This document shows, piece after piece, positions 1-8,320 of a stretch of 38,261 bases of DNA; the stretch's first letter is position 1, and every line of letters begins with the position of its first letter. The position numbers and the translations under genes are program-made. Below the pieces are notes generated by a model. It had not been told where the DNA came from. It did no database searches and saw nothing but the letters and a program-made list of their open reading frames with translations. Source of the stretch: Rhodoferax sp. (lineage in GTDB: Bacteria; Pseudomonadota; Gammaproteobacteria; Burkholderiales; Burkholderiaceae_C); NCBI RefSeq assembly GCF_023701345.1, contig NZ_JAMPXE010000015.1, forward strand, positions 1-38,261. The letters run 5' to 3'.

Positions 1-39
1 CGGGCGGCTAAAATCAGGGCATTAACTTGAAAGCACAAC

Positions 40-204
40 TTGGCAACACCTAATTACGGCTACGAAAAGCGTCAGAAAGAACTGGCAAAGAAGAAGAAAA
101 AAGAAGAGAAACTGAAAGAAAAAGCCCAGCGCAAAGCGGGCGAGGGTGGTCCTGAGGCCAAGGACGACGAGCCGGATCAAGAGGCTGAAGGCACAGCCTC
201 CTGA
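40..204 (+). CDS. Small lysine-rich basic/acidic protein, unknown function
   Basis: A 54-residue frame opens with TTG at 40 and ends with TGA at 202-204. An in-frame TGA at 28-30 means the start must lie between 31 and about 60, and TTG is the only usual start codon there. The protein begins MATPNYGYEKRQKELAKKKK, continues with a K/E-rich helix and ends in an acidic, disordered tail rich in E, D, G and A. I recall similar short lysine-rich proteins as conserved hypotheticals in Burkholderiales, but no function. A TAAAAT box at 9-14 could be a -10 element. No good Shine-Dalgarno precedes the TTG, so the start is the weak point. It is convergent with mnmH, 31 bases away. Confidence 0.55.
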   Translation: MATPNYGYEKRQKELAKKKKKEEKLKEKAQRKAGEGGPEAKDDEPDQEAEGTAS

Positions 205-235
205 GCCACACGTCACCGTCAGCAGCGGAACCCTT

Positions 236-1303
236 TCAGGGCGATTGCTGCTGCGCCAACATGTGACACGCCAAGGCGGTCATGGCCTCGGTCGACCGGT
301 CGCGCGGGGTCAGCTGACCGGCCTCTGCAAACCGCAAAAAATTGCGCTGCATCGATTGCAGATAAGCCGGGTCGTAATGCTGGGTCAGCAACTCCATCAC
401 GACGCTGGCAAAATCGCCCTGCCGGGCCAGCGTCTGCCAGCGTCCCACCACCTCATGGCCCTTGAGCTCGGTGAGCTTTGCCAGCCGTTCACAAAAATAG
501 GCCACGTCTTGTGTCAGGTAGGCATAGTCTTCCAGCAATAGCGCCACCCGCTGCGCGTCGGACAATTGCAGGTTCAGGCAGGCGCTGGCGCGCATGGCGT
601 CCATGAGCGCCGCGGGCACTGACAGATTGCCTACTTTTTTGCTTTCGCTTTCCACAAACACCGGTAAAGCCGGATCGAAGCTGCGCAATTTGTCCCAGAC
701 CAGGGTTTCAAAACGCTTTTGGCTGGGTTGCGCCAGCCCGGGCATGGCACCCAGCACCGAACTGCGATGGTTGGCCAGCGCCTCCAGGTCCAGCACCTGG
801 GCTCCTTGCGCCGCCAGCGCCTGCAACAAGCGCGTTTTGCCGCTGCCGGTGGGACCGCAAATGACCCGGAATGACAGGCTGGGCACCCGAGCCACGATGT
901 CCTGCACCAACGCCGCCCGAAAGGCCTTGTAGCCGCCTTCGATCAGTGTCACCCGAAAGCCAATCTGACTCAGGATCAGCGCCAGTGAGCCGCTGCGCTT
1001 GCCGCCGCGCCAGCAGTAGGCCAGCGGTTGCCAGTCCCGGGGTTTGTCGATGACCTCGCGTTCAATGTGTGCGGCGATGTTGCGCGCGGCGATGGCGGCG
1101 CCGCGTTTGCGGGCTTCAAAAGGGTTGACCTGCTTGTACAGGGTGCCAATCTCGATGCGTTCGGCATTGTTCAGTGTCGGCCAATTGACGGCACCGGGCA
1201 GATGGTCGGCCTGGTATTCGTCTTCACTGCGGGCATCAATGATGGCATCAAAGTCTGCCAGACGTGCCATCACTTCTTGCGCACTGAGGGGTGTCAGACT
1301 CAT
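236..1303 (-). CDS. mnmH: tRNA 2-selenouridine synthase MnmH/SelU
   Basis: 355 residues, the usual family length. The enzyme replaces the sulfur of 2-thiouridine at tRNA wobble position 34 with selenium via a geranylated intermediate, using selenophosphate. The N-terminal rhodanese domain (about residues 8-130) carries the expected catalytic cysteine, Cys97, in AYCWRGGKRSG; the number matches the E. coli enzyme. A P-loop domain follows, with GPTGSGKT at 150-157. Its start ATG overlaps the tesA stop by four bases, so the two are probably translationally coupled. No selD lies in the window. The family assignment is firm; whether the cell makes selenophosphate cannot be seen here. Confidence 0.95.
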   Translation of the reverse strand: MSLTPLSAQEVMARLADFDAIIDARSEDEYQADHLPGAVNWPTLNNAERIEIGTLYKQVNPFEARKRGAAIAARNIAAHIEREVIDKPRDWQPLAYCWRGGKRSGSLALILSQIGFRVTLIEGGYKAFRAALVQDIVARVPSLSFRVICGPTGSGKTRLLQALAAQGAQVLDLEALANHRSSVLGAMPGLAQPSQKRFETLVWDKLRSFDPALPVFVESESKKVGNLSVPAALMDAMRASACLNLQLSDAQRVALLLEDYAYLTQDVAYFCERLAKLTELKGHEVVGRWQTLARQGDFASVVMELLTQHYDPAYLQSMQRNFLRFAEAGQLTPRDRSTEAMTALACHMLAQQQSP

Positions 1304-1980
1304 TGCAGTCCTTTTTTGAGGGTGGGCCAGACATTGGCCAGCATGCGCGGATGGGCCTTTTCCAACGGGTGGATGCGGTCTGCCTGAAACCAGGCCAGAC
1401 TGTCAGGGGCGTCTGCGATTCCCTTGAGTAAAAACGGCACCAGCGCCGCCCGTGTGGTTTTGGCCACATCGGCATACATGCGGGCAAAGCGCTGGGCGTA
1501 ATCGCGCCCGTAGTTGGGCGGCACCTGCATGCCCAGCAACACCACCCTGGCGCCGCTTTGCTGTGCCAGTCGTGTCATGGCCAGCAGGTTGTCCCGGGTC
1601 AGGTCGAGTGGCAAACCGCGCAGCGCATCATTGCCGCCCAGTTCGATCACCACCAGCGTGGGTTGGTGTTGCGCCAGCAAGGCGGGCAGGCGGGCGCGGC
1701 CGCCCGAGCTGGTGTCGCCGCTGATGCTGGCGTTGACCACCTGGGCCTTGATTTTTTCAGCCTGCAGTTTCTGCTCCAGCAAAGCCACCCAGCCAGTGCC
1801 GCGCTTGAGGCCATATTCGGCGCTCAGGGAGTCGCCCAGCACCAGCAGGGTGTGGGCAGCGCGCCCGGGCTGATCGGTGGCCGCTGCGACGCGGCTGCTA
1901 ATCCCGATGCCAGCAAGGTTTGCCGCCAACACGATACAGTGGCGTCGGTTCAAATAGTTATGTTGCAAAGAAAAATCCAT
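1300..1980 (-). CDS. tesA: Periplasmic SGNH-family arylesterase/thioesterase (TesA-like)
   Basis: 226 residues from ATG at 1980. All SGNH blocks are present: GDSLSAEYG with nucleophile Ser51, SGDTSSGG with Gly88, GGND with Asn117, and DRIH with Asp201/His204. The family (thioesterase I/protease I/lysophospholipase L1) hydrolyses acyl esters and thioesters in the periplasm. A hydrophobic stretch at about 14-35 looks like a signal peptide. The nine residues before it make an alternative TTG start at 1953 possible, giving a peptide that begins (M)NRRH. A divergent ybbA neighbour is also found next to tesA in E. coli. The ATG at 1980 shares bases with the opposing ybbA start. Downstream it overlaps mnmH by four bases. 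Confidence 0.9.
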   Translation of the reverse strand: MDFSLQHNYLNRRHCIVLAANLAGIGISSRVAAATDQPGRAAHTLLVLGDSLSAEYGLKRGTGWVALLEQKLQAEKIKAQVVNASISGDTSSGGRARLPALLAQHQPTLVVIELGGNDALRGLPLDLTRDNLLAMTRLAQQSGARVVLLGMQVPPNYGRDYAQRFARMYADVAKTTRAALVPFLLKGIADAPDSLAWFQADRIHPLEKAHPRMLANVWPTLKKGLQ

Positions 1981-2659
1981 GTCTGATGTCATTATCTCGG
2001 TAGAGCACGTTTTCAAGTCGGTGACCGACGCGACTGGCACCCTGGAGATTTTGCAGGACATTGATTTTGCCCTGCGATCCCGTGAAACCGTGGCTATTGT
2101 CGGTGCTTCGGGCTCGGGCAAGAGCACGCTGTTGTCCATCATTGCCGGCCTGGACACGCCCAGCCAGGGCACGGTCCGCTTGGCCGGGCATGACCTTTTT
2201 GTCATGAGCGAGGATGACCGCGCCGCCCTGCGTGCCGAAAAGCTGGGTTTTGTGTTTCAGAGCTTTCAGTTGCTGGGCAACCTGACGGCACTCGAAAACG
2301 TGATGCTGCCGCTGGAACTGGCCGGACGTCGGCAGGCACGCAAGCTGGCCAGCGAGATGCTGGCCCGCGTGGGCCTGGAGCAGCGCCTTGGCCATTATCC
2401 CAAAGTGCTCTCGGGTGGTGAACAGCAACGGGTGGCGCTGGCGCGTGCTTTTGTGGTGCAGCCCGCTGTGTTGCTGGCCGACGAGCCCACCGGCAGTCTT
2501 GACTTTGCCACCGGTGAAAAGGTGATGCGCCTGATGTTTGACCTCAACCGCGAGTTGGGCACCACCTTGTTGCTTGTCACCCATGACCGTGCCATGGCAG
2601 AACGCTGTATGCGCAGTATCACGATCGAGGCGGGGCGAGTGGTGGCGCAACCGGCCTGA
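1979..2659 (+). CDS. ybbA: ABC transporter ATPase, YbbA/LolD-like
   Basis: 226-residue single nucleotide-binding domain. Walker A GASGSGKST at 42-50, Q-loop Gln94, signature LSGGEQQ at 144-150, Walker B leading into LADEPTGSLD near 165-175, H-loop His202. The SDEDR-type insert and short C-terminus place it in the MacB/LolD/YbbA group, which pairs with large FtsX-type permeases acting on envelope substrates. In E. coli ybbA lies divergent from tesA, as here, and is followed by the permease ybbP. Here no permease follows: the next gene, after 57 bases, is a TonB-dependent receptor. Its role is therefore uncertain; it may use a permease encoded elsewhere. Confidence 0.88.
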   Translation: MSDVIISVEHVFKSVTDATGTLEILQDIDFALRSRETVAIVGASGSGKSTLLSIIAGLDTPSQGTVRLAGHDLFVMSEDDRAALRAEKLGFVFQSFQLLGNLTALENVMLPLELAGRRQARKLASEMLARVGLEQRLGHYPKVLSGGEQQRVALARAFVVQPAVLLADEPTGSLDFATGEKVMRLMFDLNRELGTTLLLVTHDRAMAERCMRSITIEAGRVVAQPA

Positions 2660-2716
2660 TGGGAGCAGGTGACGCAGGCCGCCTTGGGCGGTGCGCCTTC
2701 AAGGCACAATATTGCC

Positions 2717-4687
2717 ATGAAAAAATTTCCACATATGGCCCGGTCCGGTACTTTCGTCGTTGTTGGACTGGTCTGGTTGATGGCCAGCCAGGGGCTGGCG
2801 GCCCAGACCACTGCGGGTGTTTCCGAAAAAGATTTTCTTGATGAGATGCCGATCATCCTGTCGGTGTCGCGCCTGCCACAGCGTCTGGATGAAACACCTG
2901 GTGCGGTCACCATTCTTGACCGTGACTTTATTCGCAGTTCGGGTGCGCGTGATGTGGCTGATCTGCTGCGGCTGGTGCCAGGTTTTCAAAGCAGCACGTC
3001 TTTTGAAGCAGACGCGCCACAAGCAAGTTACCACGGCGTTTATGGCTATTATTCAGCCCGGATCCAGGTGCTGGTCGACGGTCGCTCTGTCTATTCAAAT
3101 TTTTTTGCCGGTAGCGTCGCACCGGGCCTGATGACGGTGATGCTCGATGACATTGAACGCATCGAGGTGCTGCGCGGCTCCAACTCGGTGGCCTACGGTG
3201 CGCGTGCCATGCTCGGTGTGGTCAACATTGTGACCCGGCACAGCTCAGACACGCTGGGAACACGCGCTGCGTTGACAAGAGGTGAAAACGGTATCCAGGA
3301 CACCCAGTTGGGCCTGGGATGGCGCACCGAAAACAGCAGCATGCGGCTCTCCCTGGACGAGCGTGGCGATGACGGTCTGACCGGTTCCAATGGCCACAAC
3401 CGCGTGCAGCGCGTCAATTTCAGGTCGGACTGGCAGGTTTCGGGCAGCAGCAATGTGCAGTTGAGTGCCGGCTGGATGGACATTGCTTCAGGGAAAGGTT
3501 ATGCAAACAGGCCGGGTGACGGATTGCGTGACGTCACTTTTGAGAACAAATTTGTCAATGTTGACTGGAAAGAAGTGCTGAGTCCGGATCAGGACCTGGT
3601 TCTCAGCTTTTCACATAACCAGGAAAGCTACCGTGATGTGGCTCCCTACCTGCCCATTCCAGGTTTGAATCTCGATGGCAGTGGCACTACCAGCAACAAT
3701 ACCCTGACGGCGCAGCATACCCTGCGGCTGAGTCCGGCGGTGCGCATGGTCTGGGGCGCCGAGTTACGACGCGAGTCGGTCACCTCGAAACCCTTGTTCA
3801 ACACGGCTGAGTCCCTCGTGGACGACTTCACGCGTTTGTTCACCCATGCCGAATGGCGCCTGCGCCCTGATCTGCTGCTCAATGGAGGTGTCATGGCAGA
3901 GCACAGCAGTGTCAGCGGTTCCAGTCTGGCACCCCGGCTGATGTTGAATTGGCACGTCACGCCCGAACAGACCCTGCGTGCCGGCATCTCACGTTCGTTC
4001 CGTCCCCCAAGTGCGTTCGAACGCCGGTCTGATGTTCGCTACTCGTTTAACAACCGATTACTTAGCGTTACGTTTTTGGCGCGTGGCAACGTTGATCCTG
4101 AAGCCTTGCTGACCCGGGAGTTGGGGTATCTGGGTAATTTTCAATGGTTGAAATCCACGCTTGATGTCCGCCTTTTTGATGAATCATTTACCGGCTATGT
4201 CGATGGCGTTCCCTATTTGGTGCAACTGGGCGGTAAACCCTATGCGCCTTATGATTATTTCAATGTTGACAATTTTTCCATCCGGGGACTGGAACTGCAA
4301 TGGAAGGGCCAGCCCTGGCCTGGTGCCCAGTTGGGTTTCAATCAGACATTCTCGCGAATGGCTTTTCCGAGTCCGCCGTCTGAGACCAAATTGGTTGTGG
4401 CAATGCCTGAGTCAACCAGCACCTTGTTCCTGACCCAGCAATTGCCATCGGGAATGCAGTTTTCGCTCAGTCATCAATACAGTGAACCCTTGTGGGTGCA
4501 AAGGTCGGGTGATTTTCGGCAATATATCCACCGAACCGATTGGCGCTTGAGCAAGTCACTTCGTTTTGGTCATCGGCGCGGCGAGCTGGCTGTCACGGTG
4601 CAAAACCAGGGCCAGCCCTATGCCGACTATGACAGTTCGTTTTTATTCAAGCGCCGCGCCTATGTGACCCTGCGCATCGACAACTGA
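2717..4687 (+). CDS. TonB-dependent outer-membrane receptor (sensory/uptake, ligand unknown)
   Basis: 656 residues from ATG at 2717, chosen because a signal peptide follows directly (MKKF, a hydrophobic core at about 12-28, cleavage near LAA-QT). The plug domain spans about 57-175: PGAVTILDRDFIRSSGARD, VLVDGRSVY at 118-126 and ERIEVLRGSNSVAYG near 147-161. The rest fits a 22-strand barrel and ends in alternating residues (VTLRIDN). The segment before the plug (EMPIILSVSRLPQ) may contain the TonB box; no textbook ETVVV box is seen. The binding-protein gene starts seven bases downstream and the kinase overlaps that gene, so the three are probably one operon. The ligand cannot be read from sequence; no iron-uptake or cobalamin gene or riboswitch is nearby. 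Confidence 0.88.
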   Translation: MKKFPHMARSGTFVVVGLVWLMASQGLAAQTTAGVSEKDFLDEMPIILSVSRLPQRLDETPGAVTILDRDFIRSSGARDVADLLRLVPGFQSSTSFEADAPQASYHGVYGYYSARIQVLVDGRSVYSNFFAGSVAPGLMTVMLDDIERIEVLRGSNSVAYGARAMLGVVNIVTRHSSDTLGTRAALTRGENGIQDTQLGLGWRTENSSMRLSLDERGDDGLTGSNGHNRVQRVNFRSDWQVSGSSNVQLSAGWMDIASGKGYANRPGDGLRDVTFENKFVNVDWKEVLSPDQDLVLSFSHNQESYRDVAPYLPIPGLNLDGSGTTSNNTLTAQHTLRLSPAVRMVWGAELRRESVTSKPLFNTAESLVDDFTRLFTHAEWRLRPDLLLNGGVMAEHSSVSGSSLAPRLMLNWHVTPEQTLRAGISRSFRPPSAFERRSDVRYSFNNRLLSVTFLARGNVDPEALLTRELGYLGNFQWLKSTLDVRLFDESFTGYVDGVPYLVQLGGKPYAPYDYFNVDNFSIRGLELQWKGQPWPGAQLGFNQTFSRMAFPSPPSETKLVVAMPESTSTLFLTQQLPSGMQFSLSHQYSEPLWVQRSGDFRQYIHRTDWRLSKSLRFGHRRGELAVTVQNQGQPYADYDSSFLFKRRAYVTLRIDN

Positions 4688-4694
4688 AGCTGTC

Positions 4695-5645
4695 ATGGCA
4701 CAGCATTTGCGCGGGTTCCTGCTCAGTCTGGCCCTGTGCTTGCTGGCCCTGCCTGGATGGGCGCAGATGCTTGAAATCAAGGTGGGCATTGTCCCAAGTC
4801 AAGCCAGTGCGTCGTATGTGGAAGCCATGCAAGCTTTGGCCAACCGATTGGCCAGTCAAGGCGTATCTCGTGAACAGCTTGAGATATGGAGCCCGGCTGA
4901 ATTGGCTGCGCTACCTGTTGCCAGGCTGTCAGGTGTCAAGGTGTGGGTGGGACTGGGAACAGAGGCTGCCACTGCCCTGGCCCAAGTACAGTCCAAGGTG
5001 CCGGTACTCAACGCCTTGCTTCCACGCAGCAGTTTTGAGCGCGTGCTGCGTGCCTCTGGGCGCCGGGCGTCGGCCCGGTTCAATCTTCTCCAACTCGACC
5101 AACCGGTGCCACGCCAGCTGGCGCTGATCCGTTTGGCATTGCCCAAAGCCAGGCGTCTGGGTGTGTTGTGGGGGCCGGATTCCTTACCCAAAGCCCCTGT
5201 TTTACGTTCACTGGCCAGTATCCAGGGTCTGGCTCTGCAAGAGGCCCGGCTTGATGAAGGAACATCACTCTTTGCTGCATTGCAGTCTGTCCTTGATGGC
5301 AGTGATGTGTTGTTGGCCTTTGCAGATCCGTTGGTGTTTAACAGCAGCAGCATCCAGAACATCCTGATGACCACGATCCGGGCCCAGGTGCCCTTGATTG
5401 CCTTTTCACCCGCCTATGTGCGTGCCGGTGCTCTGCTGGCCGTCTACAGCACACCGACGCAGGTGGGCACCCAGTCTGCGCGCTGGGTGCTGGGGGCGCT
5501 GGCTAATCAGGCCTTGCCAGAGCAGCCGCTGGAGCCTGATGATTTTGAAATCAGCGTGAATGCACAGGTGGCCAGGGCCCTGGGCCTGTCATTGGAAGCC
5601 AAGGACATTCAACTGGCGATGAAACGTCAGGAGCAGCAGCCATGA
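4695..5645 (+). CDS. Periplasmic ABC-type substrate-binding protein (PF04392-like), probably sensory
   Basis: 316 residues with a clear signal peptide (MAQHLRGFLLSLALCLLALP, cleavage near GWAQ). The body resembles the ABC_sub_bind family (the TrpX group, with the type I periplasmic-binding fold): an N-terminal lobe starting KVGIVPSQAS, a lobe switch around LGVLWGP, and AFADPLVFN and LIAFSPAYVRAGALLAVYSTP blocks. No ABC permease or ATPase of the matching type lies next to it. The gene sits seven bases after the receptor and overlaps the kinase by four bases (ATGA). From this context I infer that it presents a ligand, or its occupancy state, to the kinase rather than serving import. Some family members bind aromatic amino acids; nothing here proves that ligand. 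Confidence 0.8.
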   Translation: MAQHLRGFLLSLALCLLALPGWAQMLEIKVGIVPSQASASYVEAMQALANRLASQGVSREQLEIWSPAELAALPVARLSGVKVWVGLGTEAATALAQVQSKVPVLNALLPRSSFERVLRASGRRASARFNLLQLDQPVPRQLALIRLALPKARRLGVLWGPDSLPKAPVLRSLASIQGLALQEARLDEGTSLFAALQSVLDGSDVLLAFADPLVFNSSSIQNILMTTIRAQVPLIAFSPAYVRAGALLAVYSTPTQVGTQSARWVLGALANQALPEQPLEPDDFEISVNAQVARALGLSLEAKDIQLAMKRQEQQP

Positions 5646-7594
5646 AAACACCGGATATACGACAGCGAATGCTGTTGGCGGCCTTGTTGCCTGTGTCCCT
5701 GCTCAGTGTGTTGTTGTCGGTCGTGTTTTTGATGACACGTTTTGAAGACATCACCGAGACTTACCAGTTGCGTACCCGCTCGGTGGCACGTCAACTCGCG
5801 CTGGCCAGTGAATTTGGTTTGTTTGCCGGCAATCAGCAACAGTTGCAAATACTGGCGCTTGGCGCATTACGGGAACCCGATGTGCGCTGGGTTGCCATTT
5901 TGGACCGTCAGGGCAAGACCCTGGTGAGTGCTGGTGAAACCCGGGGTGATGAACCCATGCCATTTTCCAGTTTTGAAAAACAGGTGTTTGATGCGCAACG
6001 CTTGCTGGATGTGCTGGCGCAGCCGGTTTTTGCCAGTGGCATCAAACTTGACGATTTGTACGAGGATGCAAGCAAGCTTGAACCCGGTCAAGCCGTGCCC
6101 TTGGGTCAGGTGGTGGTAAAGTTTTCACGTCAGTCGATGCTCGAGCAAAAGCGTGACATCCTGTGGCTGGGCGGCTTGATCAGTGCCTTGGGATTGTTGT
6201 TTGGCATCGTGCTGGCGCTCCGACTCAGTGCCGGTGTGATTCGACCGATGATGCGGGTGTCTCATTTGATCGAACGCATTGGCAACGGTGATTTTTCTGC
6301 AGCCTCCCGGATTCAGGCACAGACGCCAGACCGGGACCCGCTTCATGATTTGCAGGAAAATCTGATTCAGATGGCAGATCGTCTGGCCGAGGTGCAGCAG
6401 AACCTGGAGCAACAGGTCAGTACGGTCACGCAAGCCTTGCGTGAAAAAAAGGAGGAAGCCGAACGGGCCACTGAGGCTAAATCCAGATTTTTGGCGGCAG
6501 CCAGCCATGATTTGCGTCAGCCGGTGCATGCCCTGGGCATGTTTGTCGCACGGCTGGCCCAGCTCCCGCACGATGACCAGACGAGCCAGCTGATCGGCAA
6601 CCTGAAGGCCTCGGTGCGCGCCATGCAAAGCCTGTTGGACGGGCTGCTTGACATTTCGCGACTGGAGGCCAAGGCAGTTCAAATCAAACTTAAAAAGTTT
6701 CCCCTGCAGGACTTGTTTGAACGCCTGGCGCAGGACATGGTGCCACTGGCTCAGGACAAAGGCTTGCAATTGCGAATTCGGCCTTGTCAGGTTTGGATCA
6801 GGAGCGATCCAGCCTTGTTGTATCGTATTTTGCTCAATCTGGTCGGCAATGCCTTGCGCTATACAGAAAAAGGGGGGGTACTGGTTGCTTGTCGCCACAC
6901 AGGCGCCAGCGCGCAAGCAACTATTGAGGTGTGGGACAGTGGGTTGGGCATTGCGCCTGAACATCAGGAAGCTGTTTTCAAAGAGTTTTACCAGGTGAAC
7001 AACCCTGCCCGCCAGCGCGGCCAGGGACTTGGTTTGGGGCTCAATATCGTGCAGCGAAGCTGTCAGTTGTTGATGCATCCGCTGACGCTTTCGTCGCGCT
7101 TGGGGGTGGGCACGCGTTTTCAGATGAAAGTGCCAAAGGAGGCTTCTGAGCTTGTTCCGACCCTGGCGCCAGTGACGCCAGAGCAGCAATTGCAGCACGG
7201 GCTGACCGGCACCGTGCTGGTGATTGAAGACGATGACCTGGTGCGTCGGGCTTTGGTGGATTTATTGACAAGTTGGGGTTGGATGGTCGCCGAGGCAAGG
7301 GACCTGAACAGTGCTCTGGAATTGATTCAAGGAGGTGTCTTGCCCGGTTTGATCATCAGTGACTATCGGCTTGATGACACGCTGAACGGGATTCTCGTGA
7401 TTACACAACTGCGCCAGCAGTTGGCACGCCCCGTACCCGCCTGTCTGATCAGTGGGGACACTGACCCGGCCCTGATCCAGGCGGCGCAAGCGGCGCAATT
7501 GACCTTGCTGCACAAGCCGGTACGCCCGGCCAAACTGCGCATCCTGCTACAACACCTGTTGATGGATCAGCGTGATCGTGCAGGCGAGGCCTGA
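5642..7594 (+). CDS. Hybrid sensor histidine kinase with CHASE8-like periplasmic domain and C-terminal receiver
   Basis: 650 residues. TM1 at about 9-31, a periplasmic domain at 32-173 whose ASEFGLFAGN and ALREPDVRWVAILD segments resemble CHASE8 sensors, TM2 at about 174-195, HAMP to about 250, then a coiled coil. Kinase core: H-box SHDLRQP with phosphoacceptor His289, N-box NLVGNALRYT at 399-408, DSGLGI at 432-437 and GQGLGLGL at 460-467. The receiver covers about 522-640, with acidic residues 529-531, phosphoacceptor Asp574 and Lys625. No Hpt domain is present. The start overlaps the binding-protein stop. The 3' end overlaps the opposing response-regulator gene by 28 bases. Domain calls are firm; the signal is unknown. 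Confidence 0.92.
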   Translation: MKTPDIRQRMLLAALLPVSLLSVLLSVVFLMTRFEDITETYQLRTRSVARQLALASEFGLFAGNQQQLQILALGALREPDVRWVAILDRQGKTLVSAGETRGDEPMPFSSFEKQVFDAQRLLDVLAQPVFASGIKLDDLYEDASKLEPGQAVPLGQVVVKFSRQSMLEQKRDILWLGGLISALGLLFGIVLALRLSAGVIRPMMRVSHLIERIGNGDFSAASRIQAQTPDRDPLHDLQENLIQMADRLAEVQQNLEQQVSTVTQALREKKEEAERATEAKSRFLAAASHDLRQPVHALGMFVARLAQLPHDDQTSQLIGNLKASVRAMQSLLDGLLDISRLEAKAVQIKLKKFPLQDLFERLAQDMVPLAQDKGLQLRIRPCQVWIRSDPALLYRILLNLVGNALRYTEKGGVLVACRHTGASAQATIEVWDSGLGIAPEHQEAVFKEFYQVNNPARQRGQGLGLGLNIVQRSCQLLMHPLTLSSRLGVGTRFQMKVPKEASELVPTLAPVTPEQQLQHGLTGTVLVIEDDDLVRRALVDLLTSWGWMVAEARDLNSALELIQGGVLPGLIISDYRLDDTLNGILVITQLRQQLARPVPACLISGDTDPALIQAAQAAQLTLLHKPVRPAKLRILLQHLLMDQRDRAGEA

Positions 7595-8226
7595 TCATAG
7601 CCCCAGCGTTTGGCCTCCAGTGCGGCCTGGGTCCGGGTGCTGACGCCAAATATGCGCAAAATATTGCTGACATGAAATTTCACGGTTTCAGCACCCAGCG
7701 ACAATTGCTCGCAGATTTGTCGGTTGGTCAAACCATTGAGCAGTAACAAAAGTACATCTTGCTGACGCGGGCTGAGCACCGGTGGTGTGGTTAATGAGCG
7801 CTGAGTACCCTTAATGGCTTCGCTCAGGGGACTGAAGTTGGAGGACTGGTATATCTCACCGGCCAATATCTTCCGTAGAGCATTGAGCAGGGAGTCGCTC
7901 AAACTGGACTTGGTGATAAAACCCGCAGCGCCGAGTTCCATGGCGTGCTGCATCACACTGGGATTGGCCGAGCCTGACAAAATGACAACGGGAAGTTCCG
8001 GATGTCTCTGACCAAAAATTTCCAGCGCGGCCAGACCATCCATGTCGGGTAGCAGATAGTCCAGCAAAACCAGATCCAGGTTACGATTGAAATGGGCCAG
8101 TTCCAGTGCGCGGGCGCAAGTGGCGGCCTGCAGTACCTCGGTGACCTCCTTGGGGTCAAACCCCTGAAGCACTTGGCATAGCCCTTCGCGGACAAGGGCG
8201 TGATCATCAACCACGAGAATCTTCAT
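7567..8226 (-). CDS. LuxR/NarL-family response regulator
   Basis: 219 residues from ATG at 8226, which has a TAAGG Shine-Dalgarno about nine bases upstream and starts directly with MKILVVDDHALVREG. The receiver has phosphoacceptor Asp56 (LLDYLLPDMDG) and Lys106. The C-terminal LuxR helix-turn-helix starts at LSPRQQDVL (151) with TNRQICEQLSLGAETVKFHV as the recognition region. It most likely acts downstream of the convergent hybrid kinase, given the adjacency. The transfer route is unclear because the kinase has its own receiver and no Hpt domain is visible. Its last 28 bases run antisense to the kinase 3' end. A 94-base divergent region separates it from dnaE. Confidence 0.93.
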   Translation of the reverse strand: MKILVVDDHALVREGLCQVLQGFDPKEVTEVLQAATCARALELAHFNRNLDLVLLDYLLPDMDGLAALEIFGQRHPELPVVILSGSANPSVMQHAMELGAAGFITKSSLSDSLLNALRKILAGEIYQSSNFSPLSEAIKGTQRSLTTPPVLSPRQQDVLLLLLNGLTNRQICEQLSLGAETVKFHVSNILRIFGVSTRTQAALEAKRWGYDQASPARSR

Positions 8227-8320
8227 AGCACTCGCCTTATGGGTATTCTTACAATCCAACTATTTAAAGCAAACGCCTCGATCGCAGGACGATTTGCTTG
8301 AATCATCATACTAGAAGTCC

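Noticed and set aside
2669-2716. Upstream GTG start for the TonB-dependent receptor at 2669
   Set aside because: It would add 16 residues before an otherwise classic signal peptide that begins at ATG 2717.
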